Assembly (NCBI RefSeq): GCF_022440805.1
Contig: NZ_JAKNTK010000001.1
Location: 3,844,001-3,908,000, forward strand
From: Holdemania massiliensis
Lineage (GTDB): Bacteria > Bacillota_I > Bacilli_A > Erysipelotrichales > Erysipelotrichaceae
DNA: 64,000 bases
Direction: 5' to 3'
The notes under the pieces were generated by a model. It searched no databases. It worked only from the letters and a program-made list of their open reading frames with translations, and was not told the origin of the DNA. A program made the position numbers and the translations under genes. Positions 63,180 to 64,000 of this stretch are shown here, one piece after another; position 1 is the stretch's first letter; the number at the start of each line of letters is the position of its first letter.

Positions 63180-64000
63180 CTGTTTATCAATCCATTCCGC
63201 ATAGAACCCTACTTCATGACACACCAGAATCATCGCACCCGGATAACGCTGCAGTGCTTCCTTTAATGCCTTTTTAACCTGATTATCCAAATGCTGCGTC
63301 GGCTCATCCAGGATTAAAAGACTGCTTTCTTTTTGCAAAGTCAAACACAGCTTAACCCGGGCTTGTTCCCCGCCGCTTAAAGTTTCCAGAGGACGCATGG
63401 CCAATTCATGCGTAATCCGGCATTGAGCAAGCTGAAAACGCAGTTCCTGCAGCGTTTTATGCGGAAATTGATCGGAGAACATCGCCAGTGCACTTTGCTT
63501 GGGATCCGGCCAGCTCAGCATTTGAGAGAAGTAATTGATCTGAATCTGTTCAGAGAGCTGTACTTTTTGAGCCAGCGGCGGCAATTCTCCAATCAGGGTT
63601 TTTAGCAATGTCGTTTTCCCAATTCCATTAAATCCAGTTATCACCCATTTTTCCCCTGCCTGAACCGTTAGATCCAAAGGTGGAAGCAAAGGATGGTCAT
63701 ATCCCACGCTCAGACCGGCTGTTGCCAGCAAAATTCCCTGTCCCGCGGTATAGGGAAAATCAAAATGCAGATGGGCAACTGTATCCGGCGGCGTTAACCG
63801 TTCCATCCGTTCCAACTGCTTGCGCCTTCCCTGAGCAATTCGGGTATTCACGCCAGCGATATTACGGCGGATATACTCCTCCGTCTTTTTGATTTTTACC
63901 TGCTGCGCTTCATATTGTCGGCGATATTCCTTTTGACGATGTTCTTTCTGCTGCAGAAAGGAAGTATAGCTTCCATAATATTTGGTAATCTGTCCCCATT
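63150..64000 (-). CDS. ABC-F family ATPase (N-terminus beyond window)
   Basis: The second half of an ABC-F protein. It opens in the linker (KYYGSYTSFLQQKEHRQKEY), then carries the second ATPase domain: Walker A GFNGIGKTTLL, signature LSGGEQARVKL, Walker B and H-region ILDEPTQHLD and LVCHEVGFY. There is no membrane part. ABC-F proteins act on the ribosome as translation factors or as antibiotic-protection factors; this sequence alone does not tell which. The C-terminus is duplicated 3 kb away, apparently by an insertion event. The start lies beyond position 64000. Confidence 0.92.
   Translation of the reverse strand, partial: WGQITKYYGSYTSFLQQKEHRQKEYRRQYEAQQVKIKKTEEYIRRNIAGVNTRIAQGRRKQLERMERLTPPDTVAHLHFDFPYTAGQGILLATAGLSVGYDHPLLPPLDLTVQAGEKWVITGFNGIGKTTLLKTLIGELPPLAQKVQLSEQIQINYFSQMLSWPDPKQSALAMFSDQFPHKTLQELRFQLAQCRITHELAMRPLETLSGGEQARVKLCLTLQKESSLLILDEPTQHLDNQVKKALKEALQRYPGAMILVCHEVGFYAEWIDKQLSLSRLLRR

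Overview
The window comes from a Bacillota (Firmicutes) chromosome of moderate GC. AGGAGG-type ribosome binding sites precede most genes. The gene set (DarA-type c-di-AMP receptor, SipW-type signal peptidases, YesM/AraC two-component pair, RarA, a DUF951 protein beside ychF) fits a gut Erysipelotrichia-like organism such as Holdemania. That placement is inference from gene content and composition, not a database match. I saw no rRNA, tRNA or CRISPR array.

Layout. 1-8962 (minus) is a surface-fibre locus: two SipW-type signal peptidases, a TasA/camelysin-like protein, a second SipW-class substrate and a third probable one, a carboxypeptidase-regulatory-like anchor protein, and a giant repeat-rich surface protein that runs off the left edge. 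A divergent HTH regulator lies at 9237-10727, with dyad repeats between. 10832-12734 holds a drug/metabolite transporter, yaaA and an ArsC/Spx-like protein. 12808-17050 is a sensor kinase, AraC-type response regulator and extracellular flavin-dependent reductase lipoprotein operon. An AT-rich lipoprotein gene (17221-17784) sits between two 50-bp direct repeats. 18428-21917 encodes an M28 peptidase, a GNAT acetyltransferase, a winged-helix AlkZ-like protein and a flavodoxin.

22282-24960 is mobile-element debris: a TnpB-like gene split in two reading frames at an A6 run, and an IS91-type transposase remnant with an in-frame stop. Then come darA, tandem AraC paralogues, an internally duplicated lipoprotein, and housekeeping genes (ychF, DUF951, folD, dtd). 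These are followed by a GGDEF/EAL protein, a double-GntR regulator, rarA, a secreted CAP protein, a HAD phosphatase, a D,D-carboxypeptidase, a BI-1 protein and a MATE pump.

44572-52582 is a mannose-family PTS locus: EIIA divergent from a PRD regulator, then a neutral-ceramidase-like hydrolase, EIIB, EIIC, EIID, a YdjC/ChbG deacetylase and an MBL-fold hydrolase. This looks like uptake and cytoplasmic deacylation of an N-acylated amino sugar or related conjugate, and is one of the two most unusual gene combinations here (the other is the surface-fibre locus).

52780-59432 is the mismatch repair and tRNA modification cluster mutS-(membrane protein)-mutL-miaA-tcdA. 59531-64000 holds a DJ-1 family gene, then a roughly 3-kb AT-richer insert (small membrane protein plus AAA-ATPase/PD-(D/E)XK protein) bounded by a 51-bp duplication of the 3' end of an ABC-F ATPase gene that continues past the right edge.
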